Below are positions 26,013-36,029 of a DNA stretch of 64,000 nucleotides, one piece after another (position 1 is the stretch's first letter; each line of letters begins with the position of its first letter). Below the pieces are notes generated by a model. It made no database searches, was not told where the DNA came from, and was given only the letters and a program-made list of their open reading frames with translations. Location of the stretch: NCBI GenBank assembly GCA_049273855.1, contig JBASRN010000036.1, forward strand, positions 1 through 64,000. Direction: 5' to 3'. Both the position numbers and the translations under genes were made by a program. Source of the stretch: Onstottus_B sp049273855 (GTDB taxonomy: Bacteria > Acidobacteriota > Blastocatellia > UBA7656).

Positions 26013-27041
26013 TTAACTGGGCAGAGATCCATTTGCCTGAAACACCAGCGAGCTTGCCGGGATCCCTAGCTCCCCTACCATTCTCACTCGATGGTATTCA
26101 ACTACGCTTGCCAGTATCCCTTCCAGATCTATGATCGGGTTGTAGTCGATCAACGCCCGGATCTTGGAAATGTCTGGAACGCGCCGCATCATATCTTCAA
26201 AGCCTTCTTCGTAGGCTTCGTCATATGGCTTGAACGTGATTCGCGAATCAGACTCGGTTATTCGCTTGATCCGCTCCGCAAGCTCGAGAATCGTAACTTC
26301 GTGGTCGCTTCCTATGTTGTACACTTCGCCGACCGCGTGGGGGTGCTCAGCAAGAGTTATAAGCGCTTTCACCACGTCCGAAACATGGGTGAAACATCGT
26401 GTCTGCGTCCCATCCCCAAATATCGTGATGTCTTGCCCGGTCAACGCCTGCTGGACAAAGTTAGGGATTACCATCCCATAGCGGCCGGTCTGCCGCGGTC
26501 CAACAGTGTTGAACAATCGAGCGATGACCGTAGGGACATGCTTCTCTTTCCAGTAAGCGATGGCCAGAAACTCATCGATGGCCTTCGAGCAAGCATAGCT
26601 CCAGCGCCCTTTGTTGGTCGGTCCCATTACCAGGTCGTCGTCTTCGCTGAACGGCACGCGGTTGCGCTTGCCGTACACCTCGGACGTTGAAGTGAGGACC
26701 ACTCGCTTGCGCTTCTTAGCCGCAAGACTCAGCACAATGTCCGTGCCGCGAATGTTTGTCTCGATCGTGCTGACCGGGCTTTCGACAATCAGCCTCACTC
26801 CGACAGCCGCGGCCAGGTGATAGACCACGTCGCACATGTCAATAAGCTCAGCTGTGAGGCGGTAATTTCGAATCGTGTCTACATGATAGCTGAAGTTCGG
26901 GTGCGTTTTCGCGAGCGCGAGATTTTCAATTGAACCGGTCGATAGGTCGTCCAGTACGTGAACCTCGTCGCCGCGTTCGAGCAGTCGCTCAGCAAGATGT
27001 GAGCCGATGAACCCTGCTCCTCCTGTTATCAGAATCTTCAT
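26013..27041 (-). CDS. NAD-dependent nucleotide-sugar epimerase/dehydratase (extended SDR)
   Basis: A 342-residue extended short-chain dehydrogenase. It has the cofactor loop TGGAGFIGSHLAERL, HLAAAVGVRLIVESP, the catalytic serine in LTSTSEVYG and the Tyr/Lys pair in YACSKAIDE. GDGTQTRCFTHVSD and IGSDHEVTILELA are typical of UDP-sugar epimerases and GDP-mannose 4,6-dehydratase-like enzymes; the sequence also resembles UDP-glucuronate decarboxylases. It should supply a modified sugar nucleotide for the glycan. The precise substrate cannot be fixed. The C-terminal 25 residues are longer than usual. Confidence 0.88.
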   Translation of the reverse strand: MKILITGGAGFIGSHLAERLLERGDEVHVLDDLSTGSIENLALAKTHPNFSYHVDTIRNYRLTAELIDMCDVVYHLAAAVGVRLIVESPVSTIETNIRGTDIVLSLAAKKRKRVVLTSTSEVYGKRNRVPFSEDDDLVMGPTNKGRWSYACSKAIDEFLAIAYWKEKHVPTVIARLFNTVGPRQTGRYGMVIPNFVQQALTGQDITIFGDGTQTRCFTHVSDVVKALITLAEHPHAVGEVYNIGSDHEVTILELAERIKRITESDSRITFKPYDEAYEEGFEDMMRRVPDISKIRALIDYNPIIDLEGILASVVEYHRVRMVGELGIPASSLVFQANGSLPS

Positions 27042-27060
27042 CTCCTGCTTTCCTTTCCCA

Positions 27061-28371
27061 CTAAGACTGAATCAGCGCTTCGGCGCCGGGTGTAGGGGCA
27101 GTTTGAAATTCGATCCCCAGCAAGCCGCGATAAGCTTCCTCGACGTCGCTGATCAAGCGCTCCTTCGACAATCGCGTCCTGACGAAAGCGCGTCCGCGCT
27201 CGCCCATTTCCCGGCGTAGCTCCGGACGCTCCATCAAGAAATCGATCGCACGAGCAAACGATTCCACGTCCTGGCTCGGCGCGGTCACGCCGTGATCCCA
27301 GATGGTGAAACCACCTTGAACCTCGCGGCGCTCGCCCATCACATCCACCACGCCCCCAACTTCCGTGGAAACCACTGCCCGACCGGAACACATCGCCTCT
27401 ATAAGCGTGAGGGGTGTTCCTTCGTTCAGCGATGTTAGCACAACCATGTCCAAATCCGCATAGAGAGATGTTGCATCCTCGTGAAATCCCGCAAACACGA
27501 CCTGGTCGGCGATCGAAAGCTCGTGCGCCTGCTGCTCGAGATCCTCTCGAAGATGACCGTCGCCGATGATGACGAAGCGGACCGATCGCGCCCTGCCGTT
27601 TGATTGAGCGGCAATCCACGCTGCGACTTCCAGCAGCATAGCGTGATTTTTTACCTCGCACAGGCGCCCGACTATGCCGATCGCCAGTTCATCACCCCTA
27701 ATCCCAAGCTCTTCTCTGAACTCACCGTGCCGGTCGCCAAACTCTTCGAGGTCAACGCCAAGCGGCACGACTCGGAATTTGTCGGGCCGCCCGATGCCGT
27801 ACGTTTCGCAAATCTCGCGTCGCTGCTGCTCGCTCACGACTATGATCTGGTCAGTACAGAACCTCGCTAAGAGTCGTTCGATCATAATAAACAACCGCGT
27901 CTTCGCCGGACCGTAATAGCTATGAAAGATGTGACCGTGAAACGTGTGCACGATGCGGCAGTTGCGAGGCCGAAGCAAAAGCGCCGACGGCGTTAACCAC
28001 TTGTAGAGCATCGCCGCAACTCGTCCGACCGCGCCAGCTTTTGCCTTGTGAGTGTGAACGATCTTCGGCTTGAGCTTTCGAAGCTCCGCGAAGAGCTTCC
28101 AGATAACCAGCGCGTCGCGCAGACTTAGTTCGCGAGACATTTCGCCAATGACAACCGGCTCGATGCCGGCGCGGCTGGCGAAATAACTCATGTCCCCTTC
28201 CCCTGCGGGGACCGTGCCAGTGATCAGCCCCGTATCAAAGCCATTATCCGCAAGTCCTGCCGTCAGCCACACTACGTGCTTCGCCGGACCGCCGATGTTC
28301 AAACGGTCGATGATGCGCGCGACGTTTATGGTGGGGCGGGCACTCGGCAATGATGACTTTCGTATGCTCAT
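27061..28371 (-). CDS. GT4 family glycosyltransferase
   Basis: A 436-residue cytoplasmic or membrane-associated transferase with two Rossmann lobes. The donor-site signature EGTPLTLIEAMCSG contains the E-x7-E motif, and GIVGRLCEVKNHAMLLEVA is the usual start of the C-terminal lobe. The N-terminal lobe has RLNIGGPAKHVVWLTAGL and IVHTHKAKAGAVGRVAA. The ATG at 28371 lies two bases past the asnB stop, so the longer frame to 28398 is less likely. Sugar and acceptor are unknown. Confidence 0.9.
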   Translation of the reverse strand: MSIRKSSLPSARPTINVARIIDRLNIGGPAKHVVWLTAGLADNGFDTGLITGTVPAGEGDMSYFASRAGIEPVVIGEMSRELSLRDALVIWKLFAELRKLKPKIVHTHKAKAGAVGRVAAMLYKWLTPSALLLRPRNCRIVHTFHGHIFHSYYGPAKTRLFIMIERLLARFCTDQIIVVSEQQRREICETYGIGRPDKFRVVPLGVDLEEFGDRHGEFREELGIRGDELAIGIVGRLCEVKNHAMLLEVAAWIAAQSNGRARSVRFVIIGDGHLREDLEQQAHELSIADQVVFAGFHEDATSLYADLDMVVLTSLNEGTPLTLIEAMCSGRAVVSTEVGGVVDVMGERREVQGGFTIWDHGVTAPSQDVESFARAIDFLMERPELRREMGERGRAFVRTRLSKERLISDVEEAYRGLLGIEFQTAPTPGAEALIQS

Positions 28372-28373
28372 CG

Positions 28374-30293
28374 CTAGTCGATAAACTCCTGGTGCCAAAG
28401 CTCAAGCATCAGCAACGTCCAGAGTTGATGAGAGTAATCACGCCGCTGAGCGATGTGATCGTCCACCAGCCGTCGGACCGCGTCTGGCTTGAAGTACCCG
28501 CGGCCAAGCGAGTGATCCGAGAGAATGGCTCCTTTGAGCAAACCCTTCAACTCCGCGCGGAACCAGTGGCCGATTGGCACACCAAAACCCATCTTGCTGC
28601 GGGTCAGGTTCTGCTGTGGCACCAACCCCCGGAGTGCATTCTTCAAGAGATATTTTGTCGTAAGACCCCGAAGTTTGAAACGCGCAGGCAGCGATGCCGC
28701 AAACTCCATCACGTGATGGTCGAGAAATGGTGAGCGTGCCTCGAGCGAAACAGCCATGCTCGCGATATCTACCTTCACCAACAAATCATTCGGCAAGTAG
28801 TTGAACGTGTCGGCCATCAAGGCGCGGTCGACTACTTCGATCTCGCCGTTTCCCGAGAACCACGGCTGAACAAACCGAATCGCTTTCGCGTGGGCTGTCT
28901 GAGTGAGGAACTCCCGCGTGCACAACTCAGCTTTCATCTCGTCGTTGAACACGCTCGTCCATCTCAGATACCGCTCGCCCGTGGGACGGCCGACCACGTC
29001 AAGAAACCGTCGCGCTTTGCCAAGCTTCGAGCGAGTAGCCCCCGCCCCGGGAATGGCTGCAATGACCGGTTCCACAACTCGCTCTCGGAAGACCCGAGGG
29101 AGCTTGCTGTAACGCTCGCCGAGTCTCATCGCGGCGTATCGTTCATAACCCGCGAAGCACTCATCACCGCCGTCCCCGTTTAGCGCGACCGTCACGTGCT
29201 GACGCGTCATCTTTGCCAGGTAATAAGTCGGGATCGCAGACGAATCGGCATAAGGCTCGCCATAGTGCCTGACAAGCGTCGGCAACACCTCGATGGCGTT
29301 CGGGCGCACAACAAACTCGTGATGATCAGTGCCAAAACGTTGGGCGACGCGCCGTGCGTGCTCGATCTCGCTGAAGTCCTTTTCATCGAATCCGATCGAG
29401 AATGTCTTGACTCGTTCGCCCGACAGCTCGCTCATCAATGCGACCACCGCGCTCGAGTCTATTCCGCCTGACAGAAATGCACCAAGCGGCACGTCGGACA
29501 TCAACCGAACTCGAACTGCGTCGCGAAGCAAATCGACAGCCCGTTCGCCTGCTTCCTTCTCGCCAAGGTCCGTCTTATTCTTAAAATCGAGCGACCAGTA
29601 GCGCTCGGTCTTCACCTCGCCGTTCTTCCATAACAAGGTGTGACCCGGCTCGAGCTTGTGGATATGACCGAACGCGGTCTGCGGCGCGGGCACGCACATG
29701 AACGAAAGGTAGTCGGACAGCGCTTCCGTATTGATCTCGCGCGATACGTCCGGGTGAGCAAGCATCGCCTGAAACTCCGAAGCAAAAATCAGTTTGTTGC
29801 CGATCTTCGAGTAGAGCAGCGGCTTCTTGCCCACGCGGTCCCGGGCCAGCAGCAACTGTTGCCGTCGCACGTCCCACAGCGCGAATGCAAACATCCCTCG
29901 CAGGTGCTTCGGTACCTCGCTGCCGAATTCTTCGTACGCGTGCACGATCGCCTCGGTATCGGTATTCGTGTAGAAGCTATGGCCGCGAGACTCGAGCTCC
30001 GCTCGCAACCCGCGATAGTTGTAGATCTCGCCGTTCAACACGACCCAGACTGTTCTATCTTCGTTGTGAATCGGCTGCTTGCCGGTCGCGAGGTCGATGA
30101 TCGAAAGCCGGCGCATTCCGAGACCAGCACGCGCCGCTCCCTCCAACCGGCTCCCGAAGCCGCTTTCGGCATCCGACGCGTAGTAACCCTCGTCGTCGGG
30201 CCCGCGATGCACTATCGCGTCGCACATTTCGCGCAGCACCGCTTGATCCACCGGCGACCCGCCCAGATTAACCGTTCCGACGATTCCACACAT
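28374..30293 (-). CDS. asnB: Asparagine synthetase (glutamine-hydrolysing)
   Basis: A 639-residue two-domain enzyme. It starts MCGIVGT, giving the N-terminal cysteine nucleophile of the class II glutaminase domain. The synthetase domain has the pyrophosphatase loop LSGGIDSSAVVALMS and the acceptor region NGDGGDECFAGYERY. In glycan loci such AsnB-like enzymes may amidate uronic acids rather than make asparagine; that is inference from context, between two glycosyltransferase-type genes. Length matches the family of about 620-640. Confidence 0.93.
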   Translation of the reverse strand: MCGIVGTVNLGGSPVDQAVLREMCDAIVHRGPDDEGYYASDAESGFGSRLEGAARAGLGMRRLSIIDLATGKQPIHNEDRTVWVVLNGEIYNYRGLRAELESRGHSFYTNTDTEAIVHAYEEFGSEVPKHLRGMFAFALWDVRRQQLLLARDRVGKKPLLYSKIGNKLIFASEFQAMLAHPDVSREINTEALSDYLSFMCVPAPQTAFGHIHKLEPGHTLLWKNGEVKTERYWSLDFKNKTDLGEKEAGERAVDLLRDAVRVRLMSDVPLGAFLSGGIDSSAVVALMSELSGERVKTFSIGFDEKDFSEIEHARRVAQRFGTDHHEFVVRPNAIEVLPTLVRHYGEPYADSSAIPTYYLAKMTRQHVTVALNGDGGDECFAGYERYAAMRLGERYSKLPRVFRERVVEPVIAAIPGAGATRSKLGKARRFLDVVGRPTGERYLRWTSVFNDEMKAELCTREFLTQTAHAKAIRFVQPWFSGNGEIEVVDRALMADTFNYLPNDLLVKVDIASMAVSLEARSPFLDHHVMEFAASLPARFKLRGLTTKYLLKNALRGLVPQQNLTRSKMGFGVPIGHWFRAELKGLLKGAILSDHSLGRGYFKPDAVRRLVDDHIAQRRDYSHQLWTLLMLELWHQEFID

Positions 30294-30311
30294 AGCTCTT
30301 GTTTTGTGCCT

Positions 30312-31727
30312 CTATGACATCCTGGGATCTATGGTCCCGCGCGTCATCGCGGCTGGAGCGGCCGGAGCCTCCAGAGGGGCAAAGGAAGGACGCCCGAATA
30401 CCATCCGAGAGCGGCTCTGCAATTTGGCCTTTCGTCTTAGGTCCAAACCTATGCTGATAAAGATGAAGAAGAACACGTAGAGCTGCGCCCTATGCCGGTA
30501 TGCCGTGCCCACGTTTGATTGATACAACGCGTACACCAGAGTGAGCCCAACTGTGAAGATCACTATGGCAAAAGATTCTTTCAGCCTGTGCCTTACCGCG
30601 TACCAAAAGCCTTTGACGACCATCGGCACCAGCAGCCACCACGCTATCAGCTCGGGAAGGGTGATGAGCTGTCGGAGGTTGGTTATCATCCACGGAAAAG
30701 GCGCGAACAGAACGTAAACCAGGCCGATCGGAAGAAATCCGAGCGCTGCTTGCGGATCCGTTATGTCAACATCACCGCCAAACCCCGAATTAGCAACCTT
30801 CGCAGACCACTCACGTCCCGCTTGTATCTTCTTCAGGTTGAATGTGTCCTTGGGAACTTCTCCAGCGCCTAGATAAGCCAGAGCGCCCCCGATCACTATA
30901 ACCAGCACTCCTCCCTGTATGAAGCGCATGGGAGTGAACCTCTTGCCCGCTAGAACCAGCGCCAGGGCGACCGCGGCAAACATGATGTAAAAGGCATAGT
31001 TGCGCAGCGAGAACAGGCAGAATAAGGAAATTAACAGAAGCAACAGATCCTTAGTGCCGAATTTGGCTTGCAGCTTGAGCGTGTAGAGCGCGCAGAGACT
31101 TAGACTAAACACGATCGGTCCGTCTTTCATCATCTGCGAAGACCAGAGAATCATCGAGGGCGAGATCGCGGTGAGAAAGGCGGCGGTTCGAGCGACCCTT
31201 TGCGATGGATACACAAGCTGCGAAATTCTGTACACGACTACGCAGGTAGCTGCACCGAACGCACAGTCGATAAGCTGGACCAAGAGCTGGTCGTGCCCGA
31301 CTACATAGTAAACTCCGGCGACGTAGTAAACCATTCCCCAGCCGGGCCTAGTGTGACTCGTGTAACCCGCCAAATACGGCGAGCCATAAGAAATCAGTCC
31401 CTTCCAAGCATTGGAGAGGTTAAGTCCGACGCCGTCAAATGTTGCCGCGTCGCTGCCGAAGAAGGGTTGCAAGTCTTTCCAATAGATCAAGATGGCGACC
31501 GTCCATCGAACGCTTATTGCTAGAATGAATACTCGCAACAGAAATGCTCGATCAGTCTTCTGCTTTAGTATTACCCAGATGCAAATAAGCACCGGCGCCA
31601 AGCCGACAAGGAAGGTTAGGCCTGTATCCGGAGCGGAGAGGATGTGCTGACCCAGTGACACGGAGGCCAGGACAAGTGCGACCCCGAGTACTGTGACAAT
31701 CCCTTTGCTACGAATCAATTCAATCAT
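30312..31727 (-). CDS. Polytopic membrane protein, GT-C or polymerase-like
   Basis: A 471-residue protein with about eleven membrane segments. The ATG at 31727 has AGAGGA four bases upstream, whereas the more distal ATGs at 31775 and 31781 have no ribosome site. A first-loop acidic motif FFGSDAATFDGVGLNLSNAW and the second loop YTSHTRPGWGMVYYVAGV recall GT-C transferases and EpsG/Wzy-type polymerases. A long periplasmic loop with NLKKIQAGREWSAK occurs after the ninth segment. No confident family name. Its place between asnB and a GT4 gene supports a role in glycan polymerisation or modification. Confidence 0.6.
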   Translation of the reverse strand: MIELIRSKGIVTVLGVALVLASVSLGQHILSAPDTGLTFLVGLAPVLICIWVILKQKTDRAFLLRVFILAISVRWTVAILIYWKDLQPFFGSDAATFDGVGLNLSNAWKGLISYGSPYLAGYTSHTRPGWGMVYYVAGVYYVVGHDQLLVQLIDCAFGAATCVVVYRISQLVYPSQRVARTAAFLTAISPSMILWSSQMMKDGPIVFSLSLCALYTLKLQAKFGTKDLLLLLISLFCLFSLRNYAFYIMFAAVALALVLAGKRFTPMRFIQGGVLVIVIGGALAYLGAGEVPKDTFNLKKIQAGREWSAKVANSGFGGDVDITDPQAALGFLPIGLVYVLFAPFPWMITNLRQLITLPELIAWWLLVPMVVKGFWYAVRHRLKESFAIVIFTVGLTLVYALYQSNVGTAYRHRAQLYVFFFIFISIGLDLRRKAKLQSRSRMVFGRPSFAPLEAPAAPAAMTRGTIDPRMS

Positions 31728-31808
31728 CAATTCCTCTGCTGGCTGTTTTTCCGCCAAAACGTCGCGAACGGCCATCCTCATCCAAAGAAGGAGATGACAA
31801 ATGTGCCG

Positions 31809-32969
31809 TTAGTTCCTCGACATCGAACGCTCTTCGCTCATCGCTTTTGGGTCCGAGAGATCATAGCCCGCAGCCGGACGCTGGCTCTCGACCGCTTGCT
31901 CTACTACCCGAGCAAAGCTGGCGGCGCAGTGCGCCATTGAAAAACGCTGCTCGACGGTTTCCCGCCCTGCTAATCCCAGTCTTTCTCGCTCGGTTGGATT
32001 CGCCAGCAGCCTGTCAAGACTCGCGACCCACTCTTGCGAGGTCGTCGCAAGCAAGCCGTTTCCGCCGTGATCGATCACTTCGCGATTCGCCCCAACCGGG
32101 GAACAAATCGCGGGTACCCCCATCGACATATACAACAGAGCTTTCATCGAGCATTTCCCGCGAGCCCACTGATCATCGGGCATTGGCATGATGCCGATGT
32201 CGAAGCCGGCCAGCTCGCTGACCTCCGTCTCAGCCGACCAGCGACGCCATTCCAACCTGACGCCGGGCAGTTCCGGTTCGCGATCGGATACCACTCTCAA
32301 AACAATTCTCCGGCGGGCACACAAATCTCGAAGGACGGGCGCAAAAGCTTCTAGATGGGTCTGGGATGTAGAACTTCCCATCCAGCCCACAACGACCAGA
32401 CCGCTCGATGGCTGCTTAGGCCGTGGACAATAGTGTTCGGTGTCGACGCTCGAAGGGATGATCGTGACTTGCCGATTGTACCGGCGCGCGTATTCTGCCA
32501 GTGTAGAGTTTCCAACCACAACGTGGGCGCTCGCGCGGCAGATGCTTGCTGTCTTGCCCGGGAACTTCAGCCACCCGAATGGCTCGTTGGCTGATGTCGT
32601 GTGCAATAAGTATATCGCATCATCGAAGTCAAAGATGACAGGCTTACGCGAAAGAGCGATTGCGCGCTCCAGCAGTGCGGGACCAGCAAGGCACGCGGCG
32701 CGATGGACTAACACGGCATCATAACGGCCCAAATGCGCGAGGTGAAGGAAGCGTCTCGTGAATGCACCTGCAAGTCCCCACGCCTTCGAGGAAAGATGCC
32801 CCCTCCTATAGAGCACGCGCATCAGTCCCTCGGTGGCAAACGGTGACAGGTCCAGCGATATCCCCTCTCGTTCCAGATACGGCTGCCACTGCTCGATGCG
32901 ATATCGTTGACTTGGTGTCCGGCCCAACGGGTAAGGCACAAGACCGAGCACCCTGATCGGCGTCTTCAC
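31809..32969 (-). CDS. GT4-like glycosyltransferase
   Basis: A 386-residue transferase. The C-terminal lobe starts VVVGWMGSSTSQTHLEAF, and the donor site reads KCSMKALLYMSMGVPAICSP with SPVGANREVIDHGGNGLLA. The acidic E-x7-E of classical GT4 enzymes is replaced by a Lys-rich version, KCSMKALLYMSMG, also found in the transferase at 50703-51935, so the two are probably paralogues. Its ATG region overlaps the upstream methyltransferase gene by four bases (32966-32969), so the pair is co-translated. Donor and acceptor unknown. Confidence 0.85.
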   Translation of the reverse strand: MKTPIRVLGLVPYPLGRTPSQRYRIEQWQPYLEREGISLDLSPFATEGLMRVLYRRGHLSSKAWGLAGAFTRRFLHLAHLGRYDAVLVHRAACLAGPALLERAIALSRKPVIFDFDDAIYLLHTTSANEPFGWLKFPGKTASICRASAHVVVGNSTLAEYARRYNRQVTIIPSSVDTEHYCPRPKQPSSGLVVVGWMGSSTSQTHLEAFAPVLRDLCARRRIVLRVVSDREPELPGVRLEWRRWSAETEVSELAGFDIGIMPMPDDQWARGKCSMKALLYMSMGVPAICSPVGANREVIDHGGNGLLATTSQEWVASLDRLLANPTERERLGLAGRETVEQRFSMAHCAASFARVVEQAVESQRPAAGYDLSDPKAMSEERSMSRN

Positions 32970-33853
32970 TTTTCCGCCCTCACCACTACCGTGTCGCCGG
33001 TGCCCGTTACCCCCAGAATCAGGTTCGCCACGTTCTTGGCGAGCCTCAAAGCCGGCTTCGCGTCCAGCTGTCGACGGAGTTCTTCGGTCGCGCTTGCTTG
33101 AAAGCCTGTTCCTGCTTCAAAGGGCCTTCGAGTGAAGGCCTTTCTTATCTCATTCGGATCAATATTGCGGGTCCTGACTGCAACCCGTTGAAATCCTGCT
33201 TCGCGCATCGCGCGAGCAAGGCTGCCCGGCGTGAAGTAGCAGATGTGTTCCTTGCCGATGACCCGCCACTTGGAACCCAGCAGCCTTCGGCTCAGGCTGT
33301 CGAAGTTTGGAGTGGTGAGGTAGAGCAGTCCGCCGGGCCTCAGAATTCGGCCGATCTCGCGAAGCAGCGTCATTGGATCCACCAGATGTTCGATAACCTC
33401 CGAGCAGTAGACTACATCGAAGGACTCGCCCGAGTAATTTGCGCACTCGAGCTTCCCACAGAACGAGTTGATGCCGAGCCTCGACAACTGCTCGAAGGCG
33501 CTCGACGCAATCTCAGTCCCATGAGCTTTCCATCCCATCTCTATCGCCACCTTCAAGAAGTGACCCGACCCGCAACCTACATCCAGAATGTGGTTAGATT
33601 GCCGATAGCTCTCCAAGGAACGAAGCAGGCCGCGGAAGCGACTATCGGTGATCGGGCTGAAGGCCAGGTTCTCGCCGTCATAGTAGTCGTCATAGTATTC
33701 CCGCAGCTCTGCCTCATCGGTGAACGTGCTATGAAAAACCAGACTGCACGAGCCACATCGCATCAGCCTGATGCCCTCGTCGCCCTCGAGGACGAATTCA
33801 CTCGAGGCCACCGTACATGCCGGACACACCGCCCGCGGGATTGTCATCTGCAT
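32966..33853 (-). CDS. Zinc-ribbon class I SAM methyltransferase
   Basis: A 295-residue protein. The N terminus has CPACTVASSEF and, 20 residues on, MRCGSCSLVFHS, a four-cysteine ribbon. The methyltransferase core follows: ILDVGCGSGHFLKVAIEMGW binds SAM, and VVYCSEVIEHL is the post-II motif. The family includes sugar O- and C-methyltransferases in glycan loci. It shares this architecture with the protein at 51979-52989. It overlaps the next glycosyltransferase by four bases, so it probably modifies a residue added by that enzyme. Confidence 0.88.
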   Translation of the reverse strand: MQMTIPRAVCPACTVASSEFVLEGDEGIRLMRCGSCSLVFHSTFTDEAELREYYDDYYDGENLAFSPITDSRFRGLLRSLESYRQSNHILDVGCGSGHFLKVAIEMGWKAHGTEIASSAFEQLSRLGINSFCGKLECANYSGESFDVVYCSEVIEHLVDPMTLLREIGRILRPGGLLYLTTPNFDSLSRRLLGSKWRVIGKEHICYFTPGSLARAMREAGFQRVAVRTRNIDPNEIRKAFTRRPFEAGTGFQASATEELRRQLDAKPALRLAKNVANLILGVTGTGDTVVVRAEK

Positions 33854-33865
33854 GAATTCAACACG

Positions 33866-35107
33866 TCACGAAGACACGGGTACCGGCGATTCGCCAGGAT
33901 AGAGATCTTTTCGAATGCGCTCATATACGCGTGCATATCCGCTTGCCCCAACGCGCTCGAGATCGAAGCGCCGTGTAGCAACCTCAAGGCATCGAGCCGC
34001 GATATCCGGCCGAGCGGTGAGCGCTAACACCTCTCGAGCAGCATCCAGATTTGCTTGATGATCAAATGATCGGACGACGATCCCGACGTCTGCGCTCTCT
34101 AATAGCTCATCGACATCTCCCACTCCGAAGTTGCAGACTACCGGAATTCCCGCAGCCAGATACTCAGGGATCTTCGTGGGCGAAGCGGCGATTTGCGAAA
34201 ACGTCGGTTTGCGGAATGAAATTCCGACCCGCGCTGCTCTGAGATATGAAGGCACGTCCGGCGCGGGAACGAAACCGACCGAGAAATCTTCTTCCTTGAC
34301 ACCCTCGCCCTTGAGTCTGGCGACAACCTGATCCCGCGGCGTTGTGGTGAGTATGCGCAAGAACGCATCCGGCTTAAGCTCCCGGAGAACGAGAAAGAAG
34401 CGGACCATCTCATCAACCAGATAAAGGCCCGCGGCCGCGCCAGCGTAGATCACCTCAAACCTCGCGTTGGCCACCTCCGCGTCGCGGCTGCCACTTTGTC
34501 CGTTGAAGCGCATGAAATCGACACAACACGGTATGACTTCAATCTTCTCTTCGCCCGCAAGACCCTGCCTGATGAGCCATGCTTTCATTCGGTTGGTGAG
34601 AACGACGATTTGATCTGCTCGCTGGATGCCCGCTCTTTCGATCCATTTCACCAGACGGAATATCGCGGAGCCTTCCTTCCAGGTCCCGGCATCAGCGTAT
34701 TCTTCAGCCATTAAACCGCGAATATCAAACACCAGCCGACAACCGGCAAGGCGTTTGATCATCAGTGCCATTGCCATTGGAACGTGTGCGCGTGCATGAA
34801 CCACTTCGATTCCATGGCGATGCGCGATGCGCGCTGTTTGCCAGGCCCCGGCAATAATGTCATAGAAAGTAGAGAGCACCCTGGGCCGCTTGTGGTAAGG
34901 CCTTGAGTACCAGCGAATGCCTTCCGATTTAAGCTGTGCGCGCATTGCCTTGGCTGCTTTTTGCGACCAGGCGTGCTGTTGGTTCGGTTCGAAAGTGAGC
35001 AGCGTGACCTCAATCCCTTCTTTGCTTAGCCCTCGCAAGTAAGGCAGCACCTGCGTCTGCACAAGCGGCTCGCGAAGGCCAAAGTAGCAAAGATAAAGGG
35101 TTCGCAT
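33866..35107 (-). CDS. GT4 family glycosyltransferase
   Basis: A 413-residue transferase starting MRTLYLCYFGLREPLVQTQV, chosen over an in-frame ATG 30 bases upstream. The N-terminal lobe has VHARAHVPMAMALMIKRLAG and VFDIRGLMAEEYADAG, and the donor site is SPTKIPEYLAAGIPVVCNFG, with the glutamate at the expected place. It lies 12 bases upstream of the zinc-ribbon methyltransferase gene. Sugar specificity is unknown. Confidence 0.88.
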   Translation of the reverse strand: MRTLYLCYFGLREPLVQTQVLPYLRGLSKEGIEVTLLTFEPNQQHAWSQKAAKAMRAQLKSEGIRWYSRPYHKRPRVLSTFYDIIAGAWQTARIAHRHGIEVVHARAHVPMAMALMIKRLAGCRLVFDIRGLMAEEYADAGTWKEGSAIFRLVKWIERAGIQRADQIVVLTNRMKAWLIRQGLAGEEKIEVIPCCVDFMRFNGQSGSRDAEVANARFEVIYAGAAAGLYLVDEMVRFFLVLRELKPDAFLRILTTTPRDQVVARLKGEGVKEEDFSVGFVPAPDVPSYLRAARVGISFRKPTFSQIAASPTKIPEYLAAGIPVVCNFGVGDVDELLESADVGIVVRSFDHQANLDAAREVLALTARPDIAARCLEVATRRFDLERVGASGYARVYERIRKDLYPGESPVPVSS

Positions 35108-35143
35108 CGGTTTATACGGTGTATCGGCTGCCCTCAAAGATTC

Positions 35144-35881
35144 CTAGGTCAACTCGGCAAGCGCAATCACCCGATAGCTATTCTCGGCATCCGGCGAATG
35201 CATGAAACTGAACAAGGTGCCCAGCACTAGATTAGTTGCGATATAAAGAAAGTTGGATCGTGCCGCCGCCGCGCGAACGGCCCGGCAAACGCTCGCCGGC
35301 TCGGAGTAAGACAAAGAAATGCTGGCAACGCGGCCGCTTGAGATTGCGGCTTTGTGAAGGTCTCGGAGGATTTGTGCACCGACTGGATAACTCTGGGTTT
35401 GATGCTCTGCCAGCCAGCCGGGAATATCTCGACCGCGCGCCTCGCAGGCGCGACGGAACGCCTCGTCGCACTCCCTTGCAGTTTCGCCGTGCGGACAGGC
35501 AATCAGCACCGCGTGCGAGGCGACTCGCACGAGCTCCCCGATCGCTGCTTCTCGCGCACCCAACGACAAGTGTTCCAGCACATCAATGCAGCTCACAACC
35601 GGGAACGATTTATCGAGGTATGGGAGCGCGGTAATATCGCCTTGATGAAACACCAACCCGTCGCAAACGTTGGTCGGCTGGGCCCGATCGATGCCGATCG
35701 CACGAACACCCTTCAGGAACGTTGCAACACCAAGTCCGCCGCTTCCCACATCTAGTAGCACAGGATCGTCATTAACCGGCGTCTGAACCAGAACCTGTCG
35801 CAGCATGCGAGCGGGCATAACATTCCGGCATCGAGTGTCCCAGCCCCACCGGTAAATTGTCCTTTCGAGAGCTGATCGCAC
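35144..35881 (-). CDS. Class I SAM-dependent methyltransferase
   Basis: A 245-residue Methyltransf_11-like protein. The SAM loop is LLDVGSGGLGVATFLKGVRA, followed by acidic residue strand IGIDRAQP, and the motif VVSCIDVLEHLSLG. The tail ends in FLYIATNLVLGTLFSFMHS, which is hydrophobic and could rest on the membrane. No zinc ribbon. It stands first after a 288-base gap that has hairpins but no gene. The substrate is likely a glycan or lipid carrier intermediate by context only. Confidence 0.8.
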   Translation of the reverse strand: MRSALERTIYRWGWDTRCRNVMPARMLRQVLVQTPVNDDPVLLDVGSGGLGVATFLKGVRAIGIDRAQPTNVCDGLVFHQGDITALPYLDKSFPVVSCIDVLEHLSLGAREAAIGELVRVASHAVLIACPHGETARECDEAFRRACEARGRDIPGWLAEHQTQSYPVGAQILRDLHKAAISSGRVASISLSYSEPASVCRAVRAAAARSNFLYIATNLVLGTLFSFMHSPDAENSYRVIALAELT

Positions 35882-36029
35882 CGGTCGAGTCCTTCTCCAT
35901 CCACTTGAGACGAGATAGCTAGGCCTTGTATCAAAAGTGCTATGAGGAGTCCGCTCTAAATGATGACGCTATGTCCTTTACGCAATAGGCGAGTCGATAG
36001 CAACGTCGCGTCATAAGTCCCCATTTCCC